From: Aradus depressus
Lineage: Eukaryota > Arthropoda > Insecta > Hemiptera > Aradidae
Assembly (NCBI GenBank): GCA_963662175.1
Contig: OY759215.1
Span: forward strand, 31,991,453 to 32,055,452
Length of the DNA: 64,000 bases
Reading direction: 5' to 3'
In this document: positions 32,431 to 43,479 of the stretch, piece after piece
How the letters are laid out: every line of letters begins with the position of its first letter
Numbering within the stretch: the stretch's first letter is position 1
The notes under the pieces: generated by a model
Told to the model about the DNA's origin: nothing
The model's database searches: none
Seen by the model: only the letters and a program-made list of their open reading frames with translations
Translations under genes and position numbers: made by a program

Positions 32431-33075
32431 TATTTTATCTTATTTATTTTTCACTTATTTTTAAATATAGGCAAGCATAACAAAACAATGTTTATGGGCG
32501 CTCATGCGTATTGAGCCATTTTTCCGTCACTTGGTTAGGGACTTATTTTTCAATGAACTTTTCGATACGCCCCCAAGTAGTATTAACATGGAGCCTGTTT
32601 AAAGTCCCCCCCACAAGGTGTTGACACGGACACGGTGCGATGATCACCCTGCCCCCAACACCAAGGGAAGAGTTCTTTCATCGGCAACTGACATCACAAT
32701 TAAAATTCATTTCTTCAAACTGTTTCAGCAGCTCCGAACGTACAATGAGAGAAATTAACAGGAACGATTGTCGTCTGACCGAATCGGATCAACAACAGAC
32801 TCACTTCCATTGGCAATGATTAGATTGTATTCAGATGAACTCTCTGTGGTCATAGTCAGCTTCCTTTCTAATTGTAGCACACGTCCAACTACAGCATACA
32901 AATGTTGCAAACAACCGTACTGTTTAAAACATATGTTCATTAATGTTTTAATATTTGAAGCGTTTAGGGACCAAACAGACTTGAAAACAAAATTTTCAAC
33001 AAGAAAGAATTCAATAAAAATTTTATAAAATGGTTCTCTCTTCAAAGCTATTCCACAATTTGGACTAAAACTCAA
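32431..33075. other. No identified gene; overlapping frames at 32755-33075
   Basis: Frames of about 86-106 codons lie on both strands at 32755-33075. I recognise no domain in either. Their position beside a pogo-like end could make them transposon debris. Confidence 0.25.
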
Positions 33076-33077
33076 TA

Positions 33078-34162
33078 CAGTACAACGAACCCCTCGTTAA
33101 AGCGAACCAAAATAGAATCCACTAGAAAAACGCATTTTCTCATAGCACCTTCGTTATAACGAAATAACACGGTTAATACGAACTACATGTGGATTCCCAA
33201 GTGAGAAAAAACTCGGTTACAACGAACTAGAAAGGCATTATACGTATAAATATGTACAAACACTCTGAAAATAGTTGATTCTCCCCTTTCTAGCTGGAAT
33301 TGTCGGTTTTCCGCGAAAGTCATTAAGCTGTTCCGTTTTTTTGCAATATTTACTCATCACAAATTCTAATTCAGTTTCGTGTAATGCGAGTTAAAGAAAG
33401 GTTATGCGTCAGAATTTTTTTTTTTTACTCCAGTGATGTCATCTCAAACCATAATATGTATTTATAATATAGGTATGTATGTACATAGTCTAAAATTATG
33501 CATTTTTTTTTTGTTTTGTTTTCATATTTCTTCTTTTCTTATTGTATTTTTTTTTTATACATATTGTTTTTTTCATATGATCATTTTTTTATTTATGTGA
33601 TTGATTCTATGTAGTCCTTCTGAACTAGGTCTAGTCTTTCTGTAACTAGAATAGGTCCTCTAATGTTTTAATATAATATATTGTGTTGTTTTAAAAATTT
33701 GTTTTTATGTACATATGAACCTACTCATTTGTTTGTTTTTAATTTGGATACACAACACTTACCACAAAACCCCAACGAAGGTTGAAGAGAAGATGGAACT
33801 GCAGACTTACTGCCACCTTGACTCATATTCGTTCTTAATATATATCTTACCCATCCATCAAAATTGTCTTTCCATTTCTTTTTATTTATTTATTTTATTT
33901 TATTTATTTTTTTTTTTTTCTGTTCTTGTTCTAATAGATAAGATAAATTTTCATCCTGAGGACCTACCACTGGGTGGCCTTCCTCTCACATGCTCTGCAC
34001 ACCAACATATCAATACCATCATAGATGCTGGTTGTTGCATCCTAGCAACAGTTGTATCTTTATAAATAAAAGACAAAAAAAAAAAAAATTGGATACGAAC
34101 TTCGTTATAACGAACTGCTGATTTTCTGGTCCCTTTAAGTTCGTTGTAACGAGGTTTTACTG
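33078..34162. mobile_element. Pogo/Tigger-type element with nested SINE-3
   Basis: Ends are cagtacaacgaacccctcgt (33078) and acgaggttttactg (34162), inverted CAGT-starting repeats flanked by TA (33076-33077, 34163-34164), the pogo/Tigger pattern. Subterminal ttcgttataacgaa occurs near both ends. No transposase is recognisable. A SINE-3 copy is nested at 33895-34090. Confidence 0.75.
33895..34090 (+). mobile_element. SINE-3, nested in pogo-type element
   Basis: From a T-rich tract through ttttcatcctgaggacctac, cactgggtggccttcctc, gttgttgcatcctagcaac to aaataaaagac and an A-run. Its insertion postdates the pogo-type element. Confidence 0.8.
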
Positions 34163-34194
34163 TAGTTGACAGTGGCTTAAGAATCCTCACACTG

Positions 34195-34510
34195 AATTTT
34201 GTATTGATACATATTAAAATAGAGCCGAGATATCGCGGAAAATTGATAGGTGCCATCTTTATAGGGTTTTGAATTTAAAATTTTAAATTTCACACGGATA
34301 TATTCAATACATCGACAGTTATTGGAATTTTCAATTTTTTGCGAAATTGGTCGAAAAGAAGGGGAAGATCATAGGAGGCGGTTCAACTCAAAAACTTTTT
34401 TAACTGTCGAGGAGCTAAGTCAAATGTTGAATTGTAGCCAAGTCGATTGATTATAGAGGAAGATCGAAAACTTTGTTGATTAATTCGTGCTGGGAGAGTG
34501 CATTGCCAAA
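34195..34510. repeat. Family A rearranged copy
   Basis: Plus-strand units (ttgtattgatacat, cgcggaaaattgatagg) pass into minus-strand units (ggttcaactcaaaaactt, gttgattaattcgtgctggg). An inversion or two overlapping insertions would explain this. Confidence 0.55.
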
Positions 34511-35010
34511 TGCAGGTCATTACTTAAAAAATGAATGAAGAAATGTTTGGCACACCATACAACGATCCAACGATTCTTTTCACTGTGAGAATCAAATGAA
34601 AACTGAGAAAAATAAAACTGGTGTAAAGGAAAAATAAATAGGAGGAGAGGGTTTCTGTGGAAAAAAATGAAACTTTGACTTTACTAGTTAGTTTTCATTT
34701 TCCGATTAGACGATATTGTTGTTATGTGTCACGGACGGGACGGTACCTTTGTTTTTATATTCTAGGAAACATTTTTTATAAATGTTTGATTTTCAACTAT
34801 ATATTTATTATAATTTATTTATAGGATATTAGTGAAGTAATAAAATATTGTATTAGCGTTCCCTTCATTATAAATACAATGTACATATGTATGTATGTTC
34901 AATAAAAATACATGAGAGATTCGTGAGTTACGGAATTATTATGTGCTCATAAATACACGTGGCTGTATATATAATTGATAATCAAATAATTGAATGTTAA
35001 TTTTAGTTTA
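34511..35010. other. No gene seen
   Basis: AT-rich DNA without recognisable features. Confidence 0.4.
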
Positions 35011-35345
35011 TTCAATTCAATTCTTTATTAGCCTTTAGGAAATACATCTTTTAGGCTCAGGGTTCGGCCTGATATATACATTATTCAGTTAAAAAAAGTA
35101 CAAATAAATGAAAATAGAAAATAATAATAATAATAAAATACAAAGTAATAGAACCTAACTGTTAATTAACAAATGAAAAAAAAAATAGTGAAAAAACTTC
35201 TAGTGAAATAAATGGTATTTTATTTAAATACTTCAATGTCCTCTGATTTTTAGCGCCCTTACTATGTATAGTATGATATTATTGAGGTTTTGGTTGTTTG
35301 TAATGTTGAAAAGGGTCTCGTGAGGTTGCGGGCTCCTTAGTGATT
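35011..35345 (-). repeat. Possible LINE 3' UTR, minus strand
   Basis: The minus strand ends aaggctaataaagaattgaa ttgaat, i.e. a polyadenylation-like signal followed by a short (AATTG) tail, as in CR1/L2-group LINEs. No coding part is attached. Confidence 0.3.
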
Positions 35346-35395
35346 CTACCAGGTAGTACTTTTTTCTTTTTTTAGTTTAACAAATTTTATATTAT

Positions 35396-35459
35396 TTTGC
35401 GAGCGCCGGATAAGGGAGCGCGCCGGTTAACAGAATGCCGGATAAGGGAGAGTCTACTG
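35396..35459. repeat. Pogo/Tigger-type end (TTATCCGGC family)
   Basis: Reverse strand starts cagtagactctcccttatcc ggc, with gccggataagggag present twice (35404 and 35443). TA follows. A single terminus; no partner was found. Confidence 0.4.
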
Positions 35460-35461
35460 TA

Positions 35462-35530
35462 TTGATTTTTAGCGCAAACTATCGACGAGAGAGCTAAAAG
35501 TTTATTGATTAATTCGTGCTGAGGTAAAAT
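35462..35530 (-). repeat. Family A short fragment
   Basis: gattgatttttagcgcaaac, then gtttattgattaattcgtgctg, the near-terminal part of family A. Confidence 0.55.
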
Positions 35531-35569
35531 GGGCGATCTACGGTGAAAACTATTTGGGTTTTATTCTTT

Positions 35570-35770
35570 CCAGTTGTCGTATTCAATACAAGTAGTTTTT
35601 AGCTTTAGCGTTCTTTTGTTTGTTTGTCTTTTTGTACTCATCACACGGGAAAATGGCTGTCCCTGATATATCTTCCAGACAATGTACTAGCCACAACAAA
35701 ACCATTCCTACCTTTATGTTTGTATTTTAAATAAATTCACATTAATGTCATAATTAGTCGAATAGTGTTT
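35570..35770. repeat. Repeat family C, second copy
   Basis: Shares aagtagtttttagctttagc, tttgtctttttgtac, acgggaaaatggct with 29500-29600, and the same order of features downstream. Confidence 0.45.
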
Positions 35771-36074
35771 CAAATTTAAAAAAAAAATCTTTTATATAAC
35801 AAAAAATAAATATTTCAAGAGATAAGAGTTATGAGGCAAGGCTGCGTAAATCTTGGTTTCATTATCTTTAATGTCAACAAAATTTTACATATATTAATTA
35901 AGACAGTAAAAGAGGTAAAGGAGGGTCATAAAAGGAATGTTTATCTTATTGTTTGGTAGGAAGTTGTTTTGATACATTTGACAAATGTTATGACTCAGGG
36001 GGGTGTGTGTCAAGCGACTTACCTGCCCACTATATGAAGAAAAACAGAATAATGTTAGTCATAAAGCAACATTG

Positions 36075-36370
36075 TTAGCTGTTTCGGTCAAAAGGAAGAA
36101 GAGGATCAACCCAAAAACGTCAATAACTGCCCATCTAATAAATGTATCAACATGAAGTTTTATATTTAAATTCAAAACTCCATAAGGATGTCACCTATTA
36201 ATTTTCCACAAAATCAACCGAAAACAAGATGTGGTTAAGAGGGGCGGGGCTCAACTCAAAAACAAAACTTTCATAAACACAGCTCATTATTAGACGATAT
36301 GAGAGAGCGAAAACTTAATTAATTAATTCGTTCTGGAAAAGTAATTTGCCGGTGAATCACCGTTTTTGTT
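36075..36370 (-). repeat. Family A terminal copy, intact palindrome
   Basis: Family A in reverse, ending gccggtgaatcaccg (36352-36366), the best preserved terminal palindrome (CGGTGA-A-TCACCG) in the window. Confidence 0.7.
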
Positions 36371-36675
36371 GTTGATTGTATGCGATCTCTCGTTTACCGT
36401 AATGTCGTCTTATACACTATGTTCGTTTACCTCTGACTTGTATCTATGTACCCCTTGTACCAGTTTGGCTCGCTCCCCAGTTATTTGTTGTTAATTAATC
36501 TAATAGTTTGATAGTAGTTAGCTAATAATACAACGATAATGGTTAAATATTAAAGTCTTCAGATGAATTTAAAAAAAAGGCTGGTGAAGGAGCATGAAAA
36601 AAAAAGACATAATTTAGTAAAAAAGTTTAACATTCTGATTCAAAGCGAGTATAATAAATATAAATAAAGTCTCCA

Positions 36676-36827
36676 GAGTGTGCCGGTAGCTCAGTGGTAT
36701 GCGTGCTTGTTTTTAGAGCTCAAGATCGTGGGTTCGAAACCAGACCGAGGCCCTTAGTTTATTTTATCTGGGAGGTAAAATAAACACGCACGCCCGACCC
36801 CTGCCCTAGATGAATAAAAATTTAGGG
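36676..36827 (+). mobile_element. SINE-1, head and part of body
   Basis: A box gccggtagctcagtggtatg, B box gggttcgaaacc, gaggcccttagtttatttta, then a deletion that joins aaataaac to cctgccctagatgaat. It breaks at 36827. Confidence 0.85.
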
Positions 36828-37238
36828 TTCTATAGCTCGAAGAAAAATAAGTTACCGATTTTAAGAATTTGCCGACAATGTACACCATTGTTTCTTGGAA
36901 AACAATTTAGGAGTATACAATAAATAGGATTACCAATTATCTAAAGCAAAAAAAAATTACTGACTTTTTTTAATACCTACATATACTAAGTATTTTTTTA
37001 TTTTAAGGATGTTTTGAAATAATGTTGATTTATAATAAATATAAATATGTTTGTTACCTCTGTAACTTGAATTTTTATTTATTTCACCTCTCTAACTCAA
37101 AATTAGTTAGAATGAATCTTAACCTCTACAAGTCGAATCAAAATCCGCCAAAGTCGAAATCCTCCATAAGTCGAAAACTCTGTAACACGAATTTTTTGGC
37201 GTCTCCCTTGATGTTCGACTTATAGAGGTTCTACTGTA
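36828..37238. mobile_element. Pogo/Tigger-type remnant (TCGAA family)
   Basis: The right end at 37206-37236 (tgttcgacttatagaggttc tactg) plus TA fits a pogo-type terminus. Repeated tctgtaac(t/a)cgaa words run from 37050 to 37190. The left end may be ttctatagctcgaag at 36829. The intervening frame is not a gene. Confidence 0.4.
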
Positions 37239-37562
37239 ATTGGTTTTTGTGATAACAAAGGAGCGAGATTTTCTTATATAATATGTAGTTTCCATTAGAT
37301 ATATACATATATATATTTATTTATTTTCTAATAACATTTATCGTTTACGGTGTCTTGGTTTATTATAAATATGTACATATATTGATATCTTCCAGACACT
37401 GTATTCAAATTGATATGGGTTGTTATGACATTACATAGAGAACACCCAACGACTGTGAAATAACTGTGAAACAGTGAACACTGATATAAGTGACATAGAT
37501 AATAAAAACTGAACAGATGGTCGCGCTCAGCGATCTAACAGACACATTGACCTACATGATAA

Positions 37563-39948
37563 CAGAAGGAAGCTCAGTCGATGATCAGGACGGCCAAATC
37601 GCATCACTTTTTGAGCCTGATCGCTGAGGCATCTAACGCCAAGTCAAGATGGGTAGCTCTTCGGAAGCTCTCGTTAGGTTCTCCCAAAAACCCTCCTTCT
37701 CCCTCTACTTTCTCTCCCGATACTCTAAATTCCTTTTTTGTCACCCGTCCTAACTTCCCACTTGTTTCTCCAGCTCCAATAGTAAATCCACAATCCTTCG
37801 ATCCAAATAAACTTTTCTTCTCTTATATTTATCCCGACACCCTCCTCCAGATAATCCTAAAAAGTCGCTCTAATGCCCTTGGCCCTGATGGCATCCCCCT
37901 CCTCTTCCTTAAAGCTTGCCTACCAGTCATATTCCCCATCCTTCTTCATATCTATAATTTCTCCCTTCAAAACTCCGTCTTCCCTTCCGCCTGGAAAGAA
38001 GCCTTTGTACTCCCTCTCAACAAAGTCCCTAATCCTGAAGCTCCGAAAGATTTTCGCCCAATCTCTCTCCTGTGCTCCTCATCCAAACCTTTAGAACGCA
38101 TAGTTCACTCCCAACTTTCAGAATTCCTTCTTGCCAAAAGTCTCCTGGACCCTTTCCAATCTGGTTTTCGACCCGGGTATGGTACTCAAACTGCCTTACT
38201 GAAACTAACAGAAGACTTCAGACACGCCATCGACAACAGACAACTGACCCTCCTAGTACTGTTCGACTTTTCCAAAGCCTTTGACTCCGTGGACCATTCC
38301 ATCCTCCTCTCCAAGCTAGCCAGTCTCCCTCTATCCAATAGCGTCCTCCTCTGGCTCCAGTCCTATCTTGAAGACCGTTCTCAGTCCGTCAAGTTCCCCA
38401 ACTCTCCACCCTCGTCCTCACTTCCTCTCCACTCAGGTGTCCCACAAGGCTCATCCCTTTCTCCGCTTCTTTTCTCTCTCTTCCTTTTGGACCTTCCTAA
38501 ACACATCAGATACTGTAAATACCATCTCTACGCTGATGACCTGCAAATTTATCTATCCTTTCACCCCTCCAACTTTCCCCTTGCTTTTTCTCAGGTATCA
38601 GATGATATCAATTCGATATCATCCTGGGCCAAACAGAACAAACTCCTTCTTAATCCCGACAAGACTCAAGCAATTTTATTAGGCAACAAGAAGCTCCTCA
38701 GTAACTTACTCGACCCCCCTCACTTAAAGCTGGACGACACCGATATTAACTACTCGACGAGAGTCAAAAACCTGGGTATCATCCTAGACCAATCCCTTTC
38801 CTGGAAAGATCACGTATCCTACATTTCCCGTAAATCCTTTCAATCCCTAGCACAATTTAAACACTCCCGTCACTCTCTATCACAAAGTTCCCGACAACTC
38901 CTCGTATCCTCCCTCATCTTTCCCCATTTCGATTACGGGTGCCTGGTCTATTATGATCTGAGCAAGGGACTTGATAACAAACTCCAACGAACCCTAAACG
39001 CTCACATCAGGTTTGTTTTCGATGTCCCTAGAGATGCTCACATCTCGCCCTGGTACTCCGAGTTGAAATGGCTCAAACCCTCCTACCGCCGTGATTACCT
39101 CCAAGGTTCCTTCCTCTTCCAAATGTTAAAATCCAAAGAACCTTACTACCTTTACCAAATGTTCCAATTCAAGTCCTCTGTCCACCAAAGACACACCAGA
39201 TCCCGTCCTTCGGACCTCTTCATCCCCTCCCATCGTTCCTCTGCCTTCCACAACTCTTTCCTTGTCCAAGCCTCCTCCCTCTGGAACTCCCTGCCTCCCC
39301 TCATCCGTCACTCTCCTTCCATGGCCTCCTTCAAATCCTCCCTATTCCAATTCCTCCTCAATAAACAATCCTCTCCCTCTGATTAGCCTCTTATCCCCTT
39401 CTTCCATACTTTCCCTCTCCTTAACATATTTTTTTTTTTTTTTTTCATTGTCTTTGCTTATTTATTTTATTTATCTTTTCATCTTCATCCTCTTATTTTA
39501 TTTTTTTATTTATTTTTTTCATAAGTTTTTCTTAAATTAATTTTATAGGAAGCCTGGGCTAGATTCCCTCCTCCACAAGCTTGTTTTTTATATACATACC
39601 TACTGTTTTTTCTCTTTATTTTATTTTATCCTCTACATATTTATTTAGACATATTTATCCTATCTTGATGTCTTCTTAATGAATCTGTAATTTAACTCAT
39701 TTTTTACTATTATTTTTTAAGTTTACTTATTTATTATTTATTTTTAATTTTATCATAATTATTTATTTTATTTTTATTCAATGATTTTTTTTACTTAGTT
39801 TTATTTATTTTGCTCTTGGTTTTATCCACTGTAGCACCTTTATCCCATCACTGATATTTCACTTTATTTGTTACTCTGTCCAGTGTCTGTCATGTATTTA
39901 TTCTTAGGGGACCTCGGTCCCAGAATAAAATTTATTTTCATTCATTCA
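37563..39948 (+). mobile_element. 5'-truncated LINE with open RT frame
   Basis: About 2.4 kb: the RT ORF at 37581-39386, an AT-rich 3' UTR with long T-runs (39429-39445), a terminal gggacctcggtcccagaata and a tail attttcattcattc. There is no endonuclease domain, so it is truncated at the 5' end. C/T-rich codon use sets it apart from neighbouring DNA. The (ATTC) tail is like those of CR1/L2-group LINEs. Confidence 0.85.
37581..39386 (+). CDS. Non-LTR retrotransposon reverse transcriptase, 601 aa open frame
   Basis: RT domain motifs in order: FRPISLL (residues 158-164), FQSGFRPG, FDFSKAFDSVDH (228 on), SGVPQGSSLSP (285 on) and catalytic YADD (317-320), then thumb and C-terminal segments ending LWNSLPPL...FKSSLFQFLL. 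All catalytic aspartates are present and there is no internal stop. The ATG at 37581 follows a stop at 37560-37562; the native ORF2 would start further upstream with an apurinic-type endonuclease, which is missing. Clade is probably CR1/jockey group; I cannot fix it further. It may still make RT but cannot nick targets itself. Confidence 0.88.
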   Translation: MIRTAKSHHFLSLIAEASNAKSRWVALRKLSLGSPKNPPSPSTFSPDTLNSFFVTRPNFPLVSPAPIVNPQSFDPNKLFFSYIYPDTLLQIILKSRSNALGPDGIPLLFLKACLPVIFPILLHIYNFSLQNSVFPSAWKEAFVLPLNKVPNPEAPKDFRPISLLCSSSKPLERIVHSQLSEFLLAKSLLDPFQSGFRPGYGTQTALLKLTEDFRHAIDNRQLTLLVLFDFSKAFDSVDHSILLSKLASLPLSNSVLLWLQSYLEDRSQSVKFPNSPPSSSLPLHSGVPQGSSLSPLLFSLFLLDLPKHIRYCKYHLYADDLQIYLSFHPSNFPLAFSQVSDDINSISSWAKQNKLLLNPDKTQAILLGNKKLLSNLLDPPHLKLDDTDINYSTRVKNLGIILDQSLSWKDHVSYISRKSFQSLAQFKHSRHSLSQSSRQLLVSSLIFPHFDYGCLVYYDLSKGLDNKLQRTLNAHIRFVFDVPRDAHISPWYSELKWLKPSYRRDYLQGSFLFQMLKSKEPYYLYQMFQFKSSVHQRHTRSRPSDLFIPSHRSSAFHNSFLVQASSLWNSLPPLIRHSPSMASFKSSLFQFLLNKQSSPSD

Positions 39949-39974
39949 AGGAAGAACTTTTATGAAAATATTTA

Positions 39975-40235
39975 GCGGAAAAACATTAACTTTGTGTATC
40001 TAACGTATTGACACAAAATTTCATATGTATATTCAAAACCCCACAAGGAAAGCACCTTTTAAATTTCAGCTGAATCGGCCGATGGAAAGGATCAGTAGCG
40101 GGCTCAACTCAAAATCTCAAGAAAGTCAACTATTGATTTTTAGCCCAAACAATCGATTGTTTTTGGAGAGAGAGCGAAACGATAATTGATTAATTCGTTC
40201 TGGGGAAGTGCATTTCCGGTGATTCACTAACGACT
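39975..40235 (-). repeat. Family A terminal copy, minus strand
   Basis: attgacacaaaatttcatat, tttcagctgaatcggccgat, gattaattcgttctggggaag, then ccggtgattcactaacgact. A nearly intact end. Confidence 0.7.
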
Positions 40236-40569
40236 TTTTAAAATATTGTCGTCCGGAAGCTCTTGGATTGATACCGTTACCATCTAATTTGATGATAGCT
40301 AAGAAATGATTGATTTGTTCAAATACTAGAATCGATTTTCCAACATGACATAAAGAAATTTTTGATAAAAAAGATAAGTTAATCTTCAACAGATAGAGAT
40401 AACATTTCAAACAAATAAAATAAATTTATTATTGGCGATGAGGCCATTTTTAATTCTTCTTGATAAAGAATAAATCTATCAACAAAGAAATTACGTAATT
40501 AGGAATTAATCATGAATATCACAAGATACAATATGCATACGATAGTTAGGCGCATAAGATTAGCGCCAT

Positions 40570-41440
40570 TCGGGGTCCGATGGCCGAGTAGGTACCTAAC
40601 GACGTAAGGGTCTAGGTTTCGAATCCCGACTTCAGCAGTAATTTAACTAGTGACCGACCGAAGTTTCGGCCACGCCGAAACTCAGTTTTCGTGACTTGTC
40701 GTGCGTCGTTCGACTAACTTCGGATGAGTTCGTGGCTTGTGAGTCGTGTGTGGTTGCCATACGAATACTAAAATTAATTAGTAATCTAATAATAATATTT
40801 TTTTTTTTCTTTTGATTTTATAACTGTTTTTTTAAATTAAGTAATTACTTGATAGTCGTACAGATTATTGTAATCGTTGTTAAGACTGATAATTAGGTAA
40901 TTCACCAAGTGCTAAATACAAGATCACAGTAAAAAATAAATTAATCTTAAGAATATTGTGAACATAATTAAAATAGGTACTTACTTAATTAAGGAGTCTG
41001 TACTTTATATCTAATCTAAGTGTTGAATTTTGACAAAGTTTACTTACAAGGCAGGTCTTTACTTCAACATGTTTATTATTTTTGTTCACGTTAAATTGTT
41101 AATGTAACATAAATAAATAACTATTTTTGTTACATACTTCAATTATAGTTTTTTATTTCATTTAACACGAGTTAACTGTCTGTAGATATGTATATGTGTA
41201 AAAAATGCAATAAATTTCAGTATACAATGGAAATTTAACATGTCTAAATAAGTTTCGGTTTTGGCCGAAACTGAGACCGAGGCCGAAGATTCGGTTTCGG
41301 CTGAAAATCCTGTTTCGGTCGGCCACTAAATTTAACCTTGTATAGCAGGAACTTCGCTCATCACCGGTGAATCAAGTCACTTACACGTCAGGCTGTTAAT
41401 TCCATAACAGAAATATCTATTGTAACTTAGCACTGTACTG
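40570..41440 (+). mobile_element. SINE-4, tRNA-Leu/Ser-like head, split by a hAT MITE
   Basis: Head ggtccgatggccgagtaggt (A box TGGCCGAGTAGG) and taggtttcgaatcccgac (B box with one extra T). The head is at 40570-40647 and the continuation after the MITE starts at 41337 (cttgtatagcaggaacttcg). Only copy seen. There is no closed acceptor stem, so not a tRNA gene. Confidence 0.55.
40648..41328. mobile_element. hAT MITE, 681 bp, TSD aatttaac
   Basis: Ends tagtgaccgaccgaag and the inverted ggtcggccacta; 8-bp duplication aatttaac at 40640-40647 and 41329-41336, exact, as expected for hAT. GC-rich cggc/gccg-containing subterminal regions enclose an AT-rich, non-coding interior. Confidence 0.88.
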
Positions 41441-41475
41441 TAAATTCCTCTCATTAGAATAAATGCATCTACAAG

Positions 41476-42495
41476 AAGGTCGTCGGTAAATCGTTGACAA
41501 TGTATTTCCCCAGCATGAATTAATCAATTAAGTTTGTGCTGTCCTTCTAAAACAAATCGATCATTTCGGCTAAAAAGCAATAGTTGACTTCTAAAGCACA
41601 CAATTTCGTGAGTTAGGGGGCGTTCAAGTATTACGTAACGCAATTTGGGGGGGAGGGGGGGTCTTTTAAAACGTTACGATGCGTTACAGGGGCGGGAGGG
41701 GGGAAACTAGGGAATTAAAATTTCCCAAGTTGGCAACGAAGAATACGATTTTATTTTGACTAAAATGTTTTATTTCAGTTAGGTTTCCGTTTCTAATTGC
41801 ATTGCGAAAGGTTCAAATAAATATTTTATTTTATTTTAAGAGTTTATTAGTAGAAAAAAAGCTAAAATAGAAGAATGCATGAGAAGAACAATGGTGGATG
41901 AAGTCAAAAATGTATGTAAGGACAGGGCCAAGTCAGGGAAACGGCGTAACTAAATGTAAGATTAGTAGTAAAAGTTTATTAGGATAAATTTGAGCCCCTT
42001 TTAACATATTTTAAACTGAAGCAAATGTTTATTACATTATGTGTGATTGTTTATTAAATAACAATATGAATAAATAAAATAAACAACATACGCATGTATT
42101 GCGAGTTAAAAATCTCTTGTTTTATTTATTATTACCGCAAACGCGAACAATAACAAAGGTATTTTAGCGACTTTCCGGTACTTTGCGCAACATAATTGTT
42201 ACTTTTAGGTAAAAATGGTCACTTGGGTGTTACGTAACGTTTAAGGAGTGGGAGGGGGGTACAGAAAAACGTTACGGCGCGTTACATGGGGGGAAGGGAG
42301 GGTCAAAAATCGTCAAAAATTGCGTTACGTAATACTTGAGCGCCCCCTTATAAGGTAGAGTTGAGGCCCCCCCCCCTGATTCCTCATCTTTCTTTGTCTA
42401 ATTTGGCCGAAAAATAATGCGCGTTGTCAAAATTCAACATCGAATTTCTGACCGATTACATAGTTTACTTCGTATATCTAGGGAAGTAAAATAAA
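41476..42495 (+). repeat. Family A copy split by a Harbinger MITE
   Basis: Left part 41476-41612 (gtcgtcggtaaatcg, gaattaatcaattaag, gcaatagttgactt) and right part 42353-42495 (agagttgaggcccccccc, to acttcgtatatctagggaag). The MITE at 41616-42347 separates them. Confidence 0.7.
41616..42347. mobile_element. PIF/Harbinger-type MITE, 732 bp, TSD TTA
   Basis: Ends gggggcgttcaagtattacg and its inverted copy cgtaatacttgagcgccccc, with one mismatch in about 30 bp. TTA flanks both sides (41613-41615 and 42348-42350), fitting the 3-bp TWA target of PIF/Harbinger. acgttacg words recur inside. No transposase. Confidence 0.85.
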
Positions 42496-42509
42496 AGCTT
42501 CATAATAAA

Positions 42510-42600
42510 ACAAATTGAACCAAAACTGCCGATATAATGAATGTATCGAACTGAAATTTTAGATTTAAATTCAGTATGCTCCCTCGAACACCATAAATCT
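42510..42600 (-). repeat. Family A fragment
   Basis: aactgccgatataatgaatg, tatcgaactgaaatttta, then breaks into SINE-1. Confidence 0.5.
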
Positions 42601-42611
42601 ATTGTTAGTGT

Positions 42612-43362
42612 ATTGTTAGTTATTATGACTCATGTCCGGGCAGTGGCGGATCCAGGGGGGGGGGGGGGCGATGGGGCGATCGGGAGAGATTTTGTTTTTT
42701 AAAATTTTAAGATATCATTTCTTGTCAAATTACAGATGAATAAATAAAAAAATTAATATTTCGTTTTATCGTATAAAAAAATTTTGATAAAATTAAGTTT
42801 TGGCGCCATAACAGGTGACATCTGTCGGATTTTTACGAAATTTGCATCGGCGAAAAGTCATCGCTTAAATTTCATTATGTAATTATATAAATTATAAAAT
42901 ATATAAAAAATAACGTAATTATAACCGTAATTATGCCGAATGTAAATATAACCACGAATAAAAATAACTTATCAACTATTTTGTTGTTTTTATAATAATC
43001 ATCCGCTAATTCTTATTTAATTCACTTTAATCATAAGTTTTAGTAACTAAAAAAAAAAAAAACTCGCCCCCCTCTGAGATGTTTTCTGGATCCGCCACTG
43101 TGTCCGGGCTTCAACTACTAGAACATTCTTTCGTCATTCTGGTGAACATGAACCCGACTCTACTATGGGAGTCTTAAATTTTGCCTACTCTAAATTTTTT
43201 TTCACCATGGGGGCCTTTAACGAGTACCTGACATCGTACATCGAAGGACGGCGTGCTCAAGGTTTTTTTACCTCCCAGATAAAAAACCTAAGGTCTCGGC
43301 CGGGTTTTGAACTCGCGATCTAAAGCTCAGTAAGCAAGCACACCTACCACTGAGTTATCGAC
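42612..43362 (-). mobile_element. SINE-1, minus strand, split by a hAT MITE
   Basis: Tail side ttagttattatgactcatg, then (after the MITE) tccgggcttcaactac, cattctttcgtcattctgg, ttaacgagtacctgacatcg, gccgggttttgaact (B box, mutated) and ccactgagttatcg (A box). The MITE lies at 42641-43100. Confidence 0.88.
42641..43100. mobile_element. hAT MITE, 460 bp, TSD tgtccggg
   Basis: Perfect 15-bp inverted ends CAGTGGCGGATCCAG at 42641 and ending 43100; 8-bp exact duplication tgtccggg at 42633-42640 and 43101-43108. A G-run follows the left end and a C-rich stretch precedes the right. Non-coding interior. Confidence 0.93.
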
Positions 43363-43479
43363 ATTTTCTAATTTTACACTTAGAGCATCGATTATTTGCA
43401 CAACCACTTCTTGACTTCTTTGATCTCTGCATTTCCAAACACTTTTGATAAGTTGGTTCCCTCCTATTTACTTTCCCTC

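Noticed and set aside
33715..34065. 116-codon frame
   Set aside because: Lies within a pogo-type element and runs into a nested SINE-3 copy; not a gene.
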